Source of the DNA: Malurus cyaneus samueli
Lineage: Eukaryota > Chordata > Aves > Passeriformes > Maluridae
Length of the DNA: 64,000 bases
Direction: 5' to 3'
Assembly: GCA_009741485.1 (NCBI GenBank)
Contig: CM019236.1
Coordinates: 32,016,505 to 32,080,504 of the forward strand
The notes below the pieces were generated by a model. That model was given only the letters and a program-made list of their open reading frames with translations. It had not been told where the DNA came from and searched no databases. The position numbers and the translations under genes were made by a program. Within the stretch, counting starts at the first letter, position 1. Each line of letters starts with the position of its first letter. This document shows positions 51,661-64,000 of this stretch, piece by piece.

Positions 51661-54600
51661 ACTCCCTCATAATACTAAACTCCCTCCCTCCAACTTCTAT
51701 TGGAGTAAAAAAAGCAGTCCAGTAGGTGTTTTAAGTGGATTACGCTTAAATAGCCACAATGGCACCAAGAAACATCCTTTTCGTATAAATTCCACGACTG
51801 TCACAAGCACTGTTTTTAGATTTACTCAGGGTACTTTGGTGGATTTGTTTCTTAAATGCTTCTCAGCTCATTATGTTACTTTTTCAAAACAGAGTTCTAA
51901 ATTTCTATTAAATCAGAAAATATGATAATAAGCTTATGATATTTAAACCTACTTGGATGGACTTTCAAGTTTAAAATCAAACCTTTTTATTACTGGGGGA
52001 CAGAAGACCTTAATCTGAACACAATTTGAAAGGAACATATAGATGGCTGTTAAAATAGTGATCTGGCACCAGTGGGAACAGGATTGTCTGGTAGGGATAG
52101 ATTAATCTAAATAGCAATTTCCTTTTTTAAAACTAAGCAGCTAGTACTTTCCTTCACGATTCTTAGTAGTCAACTTTTTCAACTTCCGGCATTTTTCATC
52201 ATCCTTGTAAGAGCTGGGTTTTTTTGGCAAGCCATATGGTTAATAAGATGATGAAGCAATAGACTTGCTGCAGCTGGCCTCAAAATCTGCATGGAGCACC
52301 TTGTAGCAACGCAGTTTGAATGATCACTGCACAATACTCCAGATTTAAGCATACATTGGCTTAAGCAAAACTAATACAAACAGAGCTTTACTGGCCAGTA
52401 ACAGCTCTCTGATGGTGTGATTATATGCACCAAAAGGTTCTTGCAAAACAAGGAGACATTGCCAATCTGAGTCAGACATCCACAGAATTTGGATGGCTAA
52501 GAACTACAAGTCAGTGACTTTGCAGCATGTGTACTCCTCGCCTGCCTTAGCTAATCCTCTCCCACTAAAATTAACTGATAAGCAGCAGTCCAAGATACTT
52601 TAATAGGCTTAACACTTAAAATACCTATTTTAAAATTGGGAACATTTAAATTCAAATAGGGCAAAATTTAAAGCTTGTACATTTTACAGGTGATGAAGAC
52701 CAAAATGGACTCCATAGACGCTACTATATAATTTGCATATAGATGAAAATTTTAAAAAACAGAGCAAGAATGCTGATTCTTTTCTTGTATGCTGGATTTT
52801 ATTCTGGAGTATAACAATAATCACGCTTGTTTTGTAATTAGTGACAGCATTCTTTGAGATTCATGTCATTTTTGCTCCCTAGCTCTTTGAAATGCAGAGA
52901 GCTGCCAATTATAAGCATTTTGCTAGAAGAATTTGTCAGAGAAAGCAGACAGGAATACATCTTTCCATCATTTTTGGTAGCTCTTGTGGTGGTTGCCTTG
53001 CAAAGACAGAGTGGCCCAGTTTATTACCAATTGGGTCTTTTGTGGTCCTGGTAACAGACAAATGAAAGAAGCCATGGATCATTCAATTCATATGCTATTT
53101 TCCTTTAACAAAAGCAAATAATTTTGTATTTCCACTGTAGATTAGATGGATTGGTATTGTTCCTGTCTATCAGAAACCTTAAGGATATTTTTCTTGAAAG
53201 AGTTCTACATATTTTTTGCCAGTGTCTGAAAAACAGGACTATAAGTAGCAAAAATAATCCAGGTAGGAAGGCTTTTATCCTAAGAGCTTGTTCCTGAAAG
53301 GTACTGTGTGCTGAATAATTTGGAAGGTAACTCTTAATTTTGGCCAGTATTATTACCAACACTTTTGACCCGAATGATTCAATGCTTGTCTCGTTCATAA
53401 ATGTATCTGCATTGCAAAGTTTGATCTTTCTTTCACACTTAACAGTGCTTAGCTCTGATTACTCAGAACCTGCTCCTCTAACTGGATCTGCACAGGAACA
53501 TGTTGTCCTTGTCCCCTTGGTAACAGTGCATCTCTGTATGGCAACAAGAGTTCATGGAAGGTGTAGCTCCTCGTTTGTAATAGGAATTTGGAGAGCTAGA
53601 AGGAGCTCCCCCAAATGTGGTGGCAGGACTGGAGCCCCAAGAGCCATTTGTCTGGCCTGTAATGCAAAGAGATGGACAGTGGGGTAAGCTTATAACAAAA
53701 GGGGTGGTGGTCAATATCTGCTCCTGACTACTAGGGCACCTTGGGCACGTAATTTTTCTTTCAATCTTTCAATATCTGTCACTGCAGGAGGTGGGCAGTT
53801 ACACATGTGACCTTTACAAAGTCACTGGGGACATAAGCCATTAGTACAGGAATACCCATTATTGTTCAAAATACCTAAACAAAAACTCAGGAATTAAATT
53901 CCCCAAGGACACACTTACCTCTGGGATATGCCAACAACATTATTCACATTATAGTAAGGATTTTAATATATGCTGGCTTAGTATGAGCAGGTGTTATTAA
54001 GGCACTAAACACATTAAAACATCTCAGCTAGTCAATCAGCTGACAGTTAGCAGAACGAATGCATAATCTACTCCAAGTGTATAAAAATCTGCATATGTGT
54101 GCACCAGAGCATAATAAGGCAGCAGGATTTTCCTAACTTTAGAACCAGAGACCTTGTCTTTGAACTAATTTTCCTGGAGCTTCTGAGTTTCATGGAGCTA
54201 AATATATCTCAGTATAGTACAAATAAATGCAGGCAAACTGTCTCCTTTGTGAGGAGATAAAATATACATTAGAAAAAAGACTCTAGGAGGAAAGAAGAAC
54301 TTATTTATTGAAAAGTGGACACCCACAGAGGATGCCAAAGGCTCCATATGGTCTCTTAAATCAGTATATAGCACACAAGCTTTTGCTTTATACATGCACT
54401 TGCTAATCTGAGCATCCTGATGCAGAATTTGGGTTTCTGACTAAAATTAACACACTTGCAAATCAAGTCCCCAGTGGCAGGCCTATCTAAAAAAATCTAC
54501 TTAAGTATTATTTTAGCTTTGCTTTAACTTTTGCCACACAAATTTCATTGAAATTTTAATTGAAAATTGTTTTCTTATGCACATGTTGAGCTGTGATATC

Positions 54601-56221
54601 AAGCTTCATTTTTGTTAGGAAGGGATTAGTGGGGACAGCACACAGCGATAACTGAGAATATTTTGAAGATACATTAATGAAGTACATTTAAAATGTTAGA
54701 TAGCTTATGCAACCATCTGGTTAAATCTTTGACAACAATATTCAAAGTAAGCAGCTTTTCATACTGATACAGCCCATTGCCTCTTCTGTTAATCTACATG
54801 TAATTACAAACTCCTTTTTCTTTTTTTTTTCTGTGCAAAAAACCTACTCCTTTCAGTGAACGAAGTGTTAAAACTCTGTTGTCCACTTTCCTATCTCGCA
54901 CATACAACTGTTCATCTTTTGTGTTATGGCAGGGTATTTTAGCTGCCGGATGTCAGCACGGAGTTCTGTTGTGAATGGTACTAGTGTTAATAAATCATAT
55001 ACATCACACACTTGCAGCTGGCTTGTCCAGATATTAACTTTCCAAAACTATTATTTAGGAAATTGTGCTCATTTGTACAGTACAGAATACTGGATAAAGC
55101 TACAGGTCTACTCATGTTAACTGCAGATTTTCAAAATTCCAAATAATGCCCATACATATTTGTCACTCAATTTAGATCAAATTATGAGAAAAAAAACCAA
55201 ACCATGGAGGGTTTGAATGACAAAAGGAGAGCATAAATTCAGAAAGAAACAATCTTGAAATTCATGTACTTTGCTCTGTGTGTTTTGAAACAAAAGTTAT
55301 TACCAGAGTTTTTTGGCATCTTTAAGAAAAATAAAGCTTAAGGACTGAAAGGGAAAATGTCAGTTTATAGCCTTTGAAAAATCTTTATATAAAAACAAAT
55401 CAGAGATCTTATTTTAGCTTCTTTCTTGCACTGAATTGCAGTTTTTAAGCGTGTGGGATGGGAAGGTTTTTCACTCCATTTGAGGAGGAAAGAAATAATT
55501 CAGGGTGTTGTTTTACATACTGTACATGCCTCTCTTGCAGTACTTTTAAACCTATTTTTGATCCAGAAAGGAAAAGAGATTAAAACACTACTAAATTTTT
55601 TTTTCCCAGCTCATGAGTTTCTCTTTTTTACTTTCCATAAGACTTCCCAGTCAGGGCTATTTGTATATGAGAGTATAAAGGTGGTAAGACTTGGTAAATT
55701 CAAGTTGTGTTTGGGACAAAAGCAGCATTTTATGCATGAAAGGACTTAGAGAGATCCCATCCTAGTATGAAGGATTATGAGTAGAAGAGAAAGGTCCAAT
55801 AGAACATAAATTTAAGACAAATGCATATTATTATGTTTGAAATATAGAGAACATTTAGACAGTCTAAAATGCTTCATGTCATACCCTTTAGTGCACTGCA
55901 GATAGACAGACATACTTGGTACTCTTGTGACATTCAGTAGAGATTCAGAAATATGAAGGTGAAGGCACCAAAGAAGTTTTCACACCTTTCACTTTATGTC
56001 ATGAAGTATTAGTGAAAAAAAATATAATCTTTATAGACCTATCATTATAGATCACCCATTTGCCATTTGAAGACTTGAATACTAATGTTGCAACCTCTTC
56101 TTCAAATAAAACCTCCCCAATTATCTCTATTTTTAAGTGAATCTGCTACAGTTTTTTGGCATTTAACTAGAGAGCCACCCTTTTGTGCAGAACACACCGA
56201 TTTACAACCACAGTTACTCAC

Positions 56222-56350
56222 AGGTTTCCTGACATCCGGCAGGGTAGCCCACAGTGGGAAAACAATGGGTAACACTAAAAGATAGGTGAGCTGCTTGCGT
56301 GGAGTTTCAGGCCAGGCTAGGCTGAGAGGCTGCTCCTCATCCTCTTCATT
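56222..56350 (-). CDS. SLC24A2: SLC24A2 exon (end of cytosolic loop and next membrane segment)
   Basis: This 129-base exon encodes 43 residues in phase 0. It begins with the acidic [20 protein letters not shown], the C-terminal end of the large intracellular loop. It continues into the hydrophobic [20 protein letters not shown] and ends RKP. The acidic stretch followed by PLSLAWPE is diagnostic of NCKX1/NCKX2 exchangers. Splice sites are CTTACAG before AATGAAGAGG and GTGAGT after AAACCT. The alternatively spliced loop exons, the alpha-1 repeat and the N-terminus are not found up to 64000 and must lie further along. Confidence 0.95.
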
Positions 56351-59300
56351 CTGTAAGAAAAGCCCCAGTGAGATTATCCAAGTGGATGAATGAAGCTAGG
56401 GATTCATTCAAAAGGTGTCCAAGGATGGTGCTGTGTTTCAGTGAAAACTGTGGGGTCTGAAAACACTGCATTAATACCACACCTACCTAACATTTGCTAG
56501 GACACAGCAAAAAAGGCTGGCCGGACTGGGAGGTATCCTGCCCATTTGTTGACAAATTTGCTGTCCCTTGGGATGTGGGCTAGCCTAGTCAGGGATCAAG
56601 ACTTGTCTGGGCTGCATCAAGCCTGGCCACAAAGACAAGTGTGCATCTTTATGTGTGCATATAAATGAATACACGGATCTAACTTCTTCAGCTTTTGTGA
56701 GTAACTTAACAAGTTACTATTAAATATACACGCACAGATATTTGTGTGTATTCCTCACAGGAACTTAGGGTAATTCATAGGGTAATTGGCTGCCAAACAC
56801 TTCCCATTCCTTACACTGCTTCTGCTAACAAAATGGAGCAAGTATAATGAGCAGAATTCAGCCTTTTGCTATGTGTACTAAAATTTCTTTTTAATTTTGA
56901 GAAAAAGTTTTGCGGAAAAAGATTTTCTGTGTATTAAAATAACTTTTAAACTTTAAACATAACTGCATATCAATCTAATACATATTGCAGAATAAGGCAA
57001 ATGAAAAATGGCCTGAGCAATTCTTTCACATAGGTAAGTGAAATGCAAACCCTGTTAAAACTGTGGAAAGATTTGTAGAGAGCTCAGTAAAACCTAAAGA
57101 AGTCTGAAAAAGAGCACCCAATGAAAACTGTTTGAAAATGTCACTGTAAGTTTCTTTTCAGTTATAGCCCTGTAATAAGATTGCTTACATTAACCTTATG
57201 ACAATGCAATATGAAACAATCATTTAAATGACCACGCCAGTTTTTATTTGTAAACAAAAGAGTTATTGATGAATGTCACCATATGTTGATACTGTTATAA
57301 TATTTTCTACTTTCTGCTAATTTTGATTGAAGAACTTATCTTGATTATTCCACTATTGTGAATTGCTGATTTGTTCAACTACCTGAACTGATCAGTACCT
57401 ACAGAAGCAAGCTCAGCTCTTAGCATGGGATCTTTCACTACAAAGGTATCATCTGACACCAATGGACTGAAAGCAAATGCCTGTTAATCTCTTGACACAT
57501 TGCCAAGCTCCAGCTACTTTTGAATTATGTGTTGATCTCAACAAAAGACAATATTTTTTTAATCCCTACAGAAGACAATATTTTGTTAACTCTATGCTTT
57601 GTGAAAATCCCAAGTTGCATAACTATAAGACAGCAGTAAAATGAACAGGTCATAATAGTTATAATCATTAACATTTTTTAAAATAGAAGGGCATCATTTG
57701 TGTCACTCAACACAGTACTTTAGAGACGTTCCTGAGCAGCTTAAGAGGCTCTCTTTTGCCTTTAGCTTTCAGCTCTTCACTGAAGTGGATATACTGTGCT
57801 TCATTGCTGCAATCTATCGAAACCTGACTTTGGGTAACTCTGCTGGAGCAGAAGTTTGTGAGGCTACTTCCCAAAACCCAAATCCATTCCTTTTCCATTG
57901 TGGTAGATGCTATTGGGGTGGGAAAATCAACCTGAGACAGAAGCTCAGCTTTGAAAGATGATGACTGAGATACAATCTGAGCACAAAAGGACCAATTGAA
58001 GGGTTGCCTAGGTAACTCTTTCTGAATGGCCTATGTGTAATTCAATCAGCCAAATCAGTGGGAATAAAGCTCTCTAAGTGACTGCTGCATAAACAGCACT
58101 GAGTGGCAAAGTACTTCCTGAATTGCCATCTTTAGAGATTAGCCATGATTAACAATTGTATTTAATCACAACAAAACTTCACATTAGTCTGAGTTTGCAC
58201 ATGAGTCTTAAAAATATCTAGGCAGTAATGCCTCGGTAGGTTCATGCAATACCGTACCAGCACACGCTGTAGTTCAACACTGGGTCTTGCTCTGTTCTCA
58301 TGTCTGTGTCAAACACCTCTGGGTGTGCATGAACACAGGGGGCAATAGAAGTGGCTGTAGCAAAGGACCACAAAGAATTGCTGTTGGGTGTGGACAGATG
58401 TCTCCTGAGAAACCTGTTCGAGATCTTTTCACCTACCAGTAGTCCTGCATCATCCCTTTCCCCAGGATGACTATCCACAAAATACAAGGCCTAACACAAG
58501 CTCACAGTGCAGGCAAAACACTTTTTCTTGCTAATTTAACTCCAGGATACACATTACAGATGTTATAGAATGGATATTCATTTCCTGTTTTGTAAATTTG
58601 ATTTGGCACCTGATTTTTAATGCTGACCTTCCAAAAATCAGTGAGAATAACAAAGTTCAAAGTACCTGTAGATCTAGCTTCCATGAATTTCAAAGCAATA
58701 CTAAATTATCCACTGAGGTTGAAGAAATGAATGGGAAATAATTTCAGCAGTTCTAAACCCACACAGATGTGAGTGTCATGCTGTGGACTATGCAGCAGTG
58801 GCAAGAAAATGAGTGAGCACAGATTTATGGCAGAGATTGCATGCACTGTGGCTCCAGCCACGTGCATTCTTAATATGCACTATCACAGTTTGTATAAACT
58901 AGTCCTGACACTATAGTTTTGATTTGTTTTAGTCTGTGCAATGAAAACTCTGTACTTGCAATGTTCAGTATGATTGTATTCTGCAACGCTAAGAAGAAAA
59001 TGTAATTATAACATGTTATACACCAAAGAATTCAATTTCCTAAACACATATGATGGTAACATTTTAGACAGCTTTAGGTATCTACCTTGACCCCCACATA
59101 CGCCACCAGCACTGGAGAATATTCTGCTTGCTTTAGGACACACCTGCCACCACTGAGCAAACATCTCCATTTCCTTAGAGCAACTTAAGTGCTACTACCT
59201 ACCCATCTGTACTCCAAACTCATTCCCTGCTATGATTGTGTAGCTAATTAACTTTAACGATACTGGACCAACTGCTGGGAAGGCTGAGGTGATGATGTTC

Positions 59301-59452
59301 ATCTCCTGATGTGATGAATGCTGATGATAACCTGTTAGAGACAACCTGCCATATTAAGTCAGACCGATTTACACCAGTACCTTGCAATGGTCAGACACTG
59401 GCATTCAGAGATTAAATATTGGAACATGGCATGACATTTTGTCTTGCACAAA
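56351..59452 (-). other. SLC24A2 intronic sequence, no further exon recognised
   Basis: This is upstream of the 56222-56350 exon on the minus strand. I looked for the acidic loop exons and alpha-1 repeat and did not recognise them. Short ORFs at 57707-57898 and 58242-58487 have no identifiable content. A mini-exon could be missed by eye. Confidence 0.6.
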
Positions 59453-62400
59453 TTCACAGAATCATAGCAATATTTAGTCTGGAAAAGACACTTTAGATCA
59501 TCAAGTCCAACCGTAACACTGCCAGCTCCATCACTAAACCATGCTGCCAAACACCACATCCACACATACTCTAAATACTTCCATGGATGGTGACACGACC
59601 ACTTTCCTGGGCAGCCTGTTCCAGTGCTTGATAACCCTTCCCATGAAGAAATTTTTGTAAAATACAATCCAAACCATCTCTGACCCAGCTTGATGCCATT
59701 TCCTCTAGTCCTGTCACTTGTTACTTGGGACAAGAGACTGACCCCTGACTGGTTAAACCCTCCTTTCAGGTGGTTGTAGAGAGCAATAAGGTCACACCTG
59801 AGCCTCCTTTTATCCAGGCTGAACAGCCTCACCTCCCTCAGCTGGACTTGTGCTCCAAACCCAGCACCAGCTCCACTCTGGACACACTCCAGCTATTCAA
59901 TGTGTTTCTTGTAGCGAGGGGCCCGAAATGGAGCACAGGATTTGAGACGTGACCTCACCAGTGCTGAGGGACAATCCCTGTCCTGATCCTGCTGGCCTCA
60001 CTGCTGCTGACACAGGCCAGGATGCCACTGGCCCTCTTGGCCACCTGGGCAAGCTGGTTTGTGCTTAGCTGCTGTTGGCCAGCCCAGAATCACAGCATCA
60101 CCGAATAGTTAGAGCTGGAAGGGGCCTCTGAGGATCATCCAGACTAAACCACCTCCAGCTCCTTTCCCACCATGAAGATTTTCTGCCACTGTTTCCTAGC
60201 CTGTAGAATTGTTGCACGGGGTTGATGTGACCCAAGGGCTGGACCCAGCACTGGCCTTACTGAACCTCATCCCACTGGTCTCAGCCCATGGATACAGCCT
60301 GTCCAGACCCCTCTGCAGAGCTTTCCTATTTTCCAGAAGATCAACACTCCTACCAACTTTGTGTCATCTTGATCCCCTCACCCAAATTATCAATAAAGAC
60401 ATTAAACAGGACTGGCCCCAGTACTGAGCCCTCAGGAACACCAGTGCTGGACTGCAGCTGGATTTACCTCCATTCACCAGCACTCTCTGGGCCCAGACAT
60501 ACACTCAGTGTTTTACCCACTGAATCATCCACAGCCAGCCTACCCATCCACACCACGGAAAGCCAGAATCTCCAGAAGAAAATAATGTGGGAAATGGTGT
60601 CAAATGCTACTATTGTCCAGGCAGACAATATCCTCAGCCTTTCCCTCATTTACTAAGTGAGTCAACTTGCAATAGAAGGAGATCAGGTTGGTCAAGCAGA
60701 ACTTTCCTATGACAAACCCAGGCTGGCAGGGTCTGATCCCCTGGTTGTCCTACACATGCTGAGTGATGGCACTCAGGGTGATCTGCTCCGTGACCATCCC
60801 TGCCACTGAGGTCAGGCTGACAGGCCTGTAGTTCCCTTGATCCACTTTTCAGCCCTTTTTGTAGGTGACAATTACAGAATGGAGGTAGCCATTTCAAGAT
60901 TTAATAATGTAGCCAAATCAGGCTTCATTCTGCTCCCCATCCCTGTCTTCCAGCCCTGATTTGCCTTGATGACAGCCAATTTGGTGTTAAAGACTAGGGC
61001 AAAAAAGCATTGAGTACCTCAGTTTTTGCCTTATTCCTTGTCACTGCATTTCCCACTGCATCCAAGAAAGGATGGAGATTGTCCTTAGCCCTCTTTCTGT
61101 AAACTAATGTCTTTTTAAAAATCCCTTTTGTTTTCTAGAAACACTCTTCATTGTCTTTAAGTGCAGAGGCCAAATCAAATTCTAGTTGGGCTTTGGCCTG
61201 TCTAATTTTCTCCCTGCATAACCTCACAGTAACCTTGTAGTTCTCCTGAGTTGCCTGTCCCTTTTCCAAAAGTCATAAACTCTCCTTTTTCTCCTGAGTT
61301 CAGCCAAAACTCTGTTCAGCCAGGCTGGGCTTCTTCCCAGACAGCTCTTTCATGGGGACAGCCTGCTCCTCTACCTTTAGGGTTTCTTTCTTCTATAATG
61401 TTCAGCCTTCCTTCACCCCCTTGTCCTCTTGGGACCACTTCCCAAGGAACTCCATCAACCAGGCCAAAATCTGCCCCCTGGCAGTCCCAGGCAGAAATTC
61501 TGGCAGTTCTGCTGACCGCCTCCTTTACAGCTCTGAGAACAGAAAGCTCTCATTAATGGTCCCTGTGCCCAACGGCCTCTGACCACCACATCTCCCACTA
61601 ATGCTTCCCTTTCCACGAACAGCAGGTCCAGCTGGGCCCCTTCCCTCACCCACTGTGTCAGGAATATCAGGGCATATTCCACACATGAATCAAGGCATGT
61701 TCCGCAGTTCAGAAATCCTCTGGACTCTTCCCTTTCTGATGTGTTGTATTTCAGCAGATACCTGATATGTTTGAGCGTCCAAGAAGAAAAAGGTCCAGCA
61801 ATTGTAAGGCCTCCTCCAGCTGCTTATAGCATATTTTTGTCTGCCTCTTCGAGCTGGTTGGATGGTCTATGCCAGACTCCCACCAGGATATCGGTCTTGT
61901 TGGTCTTACCCATAAAAACTCAACCCTTTTATCACCATCATCAAGCTTTAGAACATAAATAGAGCTAGAACTCCATAACCTACAGGGTTACCTGCCTTTT
62001 TGACCACTCCTCCTGGAATGTTTACCGCCATCTACTGATCACTTCAATTGTGTAAGTAATCCCACCATGTGCATGTTACTGCCATTACATCATTGTTTTT
62101 CCATCTGCTGAATTGGCTTCAGCCCGCTCCTGTTTGCTGCACAACTGTGTGCATTGGTAGTAGACGCACTTTAGTTGGCTATCCATCCTGTCACATTTTT
62201 GGGGGGAGGAACTGTAATTACATATGACTGTTCTTGGGTACTGAGGTTGTTTCTAATGGATTGACGATGCTTAGGCCTTTGCAGCTGTGTATGGATCTCG
62301 ATTCCACTACCTTCCACTGAGATGGTGAAGGTGCTGTGTGAATTGGTGCAGGGACATTTCAAACGTGCTCTGGTTACTCAGCACATCACGGTGCAGACTG

Positions 62401-62770
62401 AAGGGTCACTGGCACATGTTCTTCAAATATTGATTGTGCCACTTCTTGCTCATCTCTAGCTTGCCTGGTTTTATCCCTTTCTTCTTTCAAATCTAGTTTA
62501 AAGCACTTTCAATGAGCCCTGCTAACTCTCATCCTTTTGCTCCTTTGAGACAGGAGTACCCTGTCTCTCACCAGCAGACCCAGACTTGTTTCAGATATCC
62601 ACAATTAAAACCTCTAAAATTCTGCTGGTGACACCACTGTGACCACTGGTGGAGCCAATTATTGTTTTTTCTGGTCGTCCTGTTTCTTCCCTCATAATCT
62701 ACAACTGAAAGAATACACAATGATACACTTGTGCCCCTCATCCTCTAACCAGTCATTAAAGATTTAGATG
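59453..62770 (-). mobile_element. Nearly full-length CR1 LINE
   Basis: The element is in minus orientation. The 3' terminus is the CACAGAATCATAG at 59454. Reading toward higher coordinates gives the ORF2 C-terminus ([20 protein letters not shown], then SDRTRGNG) and the reverse transcriptase. The RT shows a block corresponding to the FADD region near 60330, the KAFD region near 60600 and an HGF-KG-SCL region near 60700. Next come the endonuclease C-terminus (LDLLFVEREALVGDVVV near 61640) and an ILVGVW-RP block near 61890. The 5' region matches other avian CR1 copies to about 62770. Frameshifts and stops show it is dead. About 70 bases near 60090-60165 do not fit the ORF and look like a second CR1 3' tail. 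Confidence 0.85.
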
Positions 62771-62983
62771 TAAGCTGCATTAGATTTTCACATATAATAG
62801 TCATTACAGTGTTCCTATTAAATTCTTACTAGCTGTCATAATTCTTTTTACTCTTTATGCATTGGAGTCTCATTTTCTCTTGCTTGTGTTTGAGACTTTT
62901 TGTTAGAGACATTTGCAGTGCTGAATATCATATGTATACTAATGCCTAGATAGGATGGATGTGGTATCCTAGCACATATTTTC

Positions 62984-63011
<28 letters not shown>
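62984..63011 (+). repeat. ATT microsatellite
   Basis: ATT is repeated about nine times, followed by a short ATG run. Confidence 0.95.
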
Positions 63012-63014
<3 letters not shown>

Positions 63015-63369
63015 ATGATGAAGAAATTTATCCTGTATTAGAAAATACTGTCTTTGCATATTCTACAGGGTTATGAGACATATCTTCAGCTACAAAAAAT
63101 TCCCAGTTTTAAGAAATGAGATTAGAAGTGTTATTTTGCTAAATGTTCTCTTTCATATATCTATAACAAATATATTTTTCTTTTAAACCAATCTACATAC
63201 ATTTATAACTCCATTCTTGCTACTTCAAGACTGTTATTTAAATCATTACGAAATAAGAAAAAGGTACGAAACCTCAGGATGCTCCATATTTCACAGTTCT
63301 TTATGCAAGAACATCTATCAGATACTTAGCTGCAATCCCCGGGAAGAAAGCATTTACTCTTTTGCTCAG

Positions 63370-63615
63370 GACTGAATTTTTAGAAACATGGAAATGACTT
63401 TTAAGATCATCCATTTCCAACCCCCTGCCATAGATAGTGATGTCTCCACTAGACCAGGCGCTCAAAGCCCCATTCCAGCCTGGCCTTGAACACTTCCACC
63501 ATTCTAGCTGGAGAATCTGCAACTCCTCTGGACAACCTGTTCCAGTACCTCACCACCCTCACAGTGAACAATTTTCTGGTATCTAATCTAAACCTATCAA
63601 ATTTTCTCAGTAAAA
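63370..63615 (-). mobile_element. CR1 LINE 3' fragment
   Basis: The reverse complement of a CR1 3' end is recognisable: GATCATCCATTTCCAACCCC near the 3' terminus, then CCTGGCCTTGAACACTTCCA and CAACCTGTTCCAGTACCTCA. It is about 245 bases, truncated at the 5' side. Confidence 0.85.
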
Positions 63616-64000
63616 TTTTTCCAAACAGAGGAAATTATGATGTGTTTCACATTATATAAACAACACAAACATATGGTGACATTTCATTCACAATTATTTT
63701 GTTTATAAACAACAGCTAATAGCAAAATCCATCTGCCAAAGTCACAAGGTAGTCATTCCTTCTAGCAAACATCGCAAAATCACTGTCTCCATAAAGGCTT
63801 ATTCTCCTATTACATTAGCAAAAATAGTTGCTTTTCCGGCACAACATTAAACAGAATCTGCGAATGTTTACCAACTAATATGTATTAACAGCTATAACAT
63901 GAGAACTATAAATACCATATTCTGAGGATTAATCTGCTAGTTCACCTAAAATGAAGAGCTACACTATAAGTTCTCATGTTTGTACATTTCTTGGGCATTC
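63616..64000. other. No recognisable feature
   Basis: AT-rich sequence, presumably still SLC24A2 intron. Nothing else was identified. Confidence 0.5.

Larger units (their letters stand above)
48638..56221 (-). other. SLC24A2 large intron (about 7.6 kb) with retroelement insertions
   Basis: The intron is bounded by a GTGAGT donor (56221-56216) and a TTTCAG acceptor. It contains a CR1 fragment split by a solo LTR at 50440-51660. The remaining sequence shows no exon or RNA gene I can support. An ORF at 49677-50087 lacks recognisable content. Confidence 0.85.

Overview
This is vertebrate, almost certainly avian, nuclear DNA. It has sparse exons with GT-AG introns, about 60 kb of non-coding sequence, many CR1 LINE pieces (the dominant avian retrotransposon) and TG...CA solo LTRs. 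The only gene I can support is the 3' part of SLC24A2 (potassium-dependent Na+/Ca2+ exchanger NCKX2) on the minus strand. Its four last coding exons lie at 56222-56350, 48548-48637, 47968-48134 and 45672-45921. Together they encode the C-terminal 211 residues with correct splice sites and phases. The 5' exons must lie beyond 64000. SLC24A2 is Z-linked in chicken, so a Z location is likely, but that is inference.

Layout. Bases 1 to about 6225 are extraordinary: the plus strand has almost no G. I hand-counted about 59 G in the 2520 bases 421-2940, and 1132-1411 has none, while C stays common. Composition becomes normal abruptly at about 6225. The pattern looks like near-total G-to-A (minus-strand C-to-T) conversion and is the main anomaly. 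Bases 6226-10949 are ordinary unannotated sequence. Bases 10950-25167 hold three nested direct duplications around a 25-N gap (14006-14030): about 1.45 kb, 0.15 kb and 5.5 kb. Copies differ mostly by single-base indels, so they are best read as false assembly duplications. The 5.5 kb unit carries a decayed CR1 LINE. A 1.3 kb solo LTR with a perfect 5-bp target duplication follows (25632-26929). A CR1 fragment lies at about 30480-31330, an inverted-repeat element at about 33169-33722, and long stretches without recognisable genes run to 45 kb.

Bases 45672-64000 are SLC24A2 exons and introns. The large intron (48638-56221) carries a CR1 interrupted by a 793-bp solo LTR. Upstream of the 56 kb exon are a nearly full-length CR1 (59453 to about 62770) and another CR1 3' end (63370-63615). 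Apart from SLC24A2, no gene set works together here. All positions were read by eye without alignment tools, and repeat edges are approximate.
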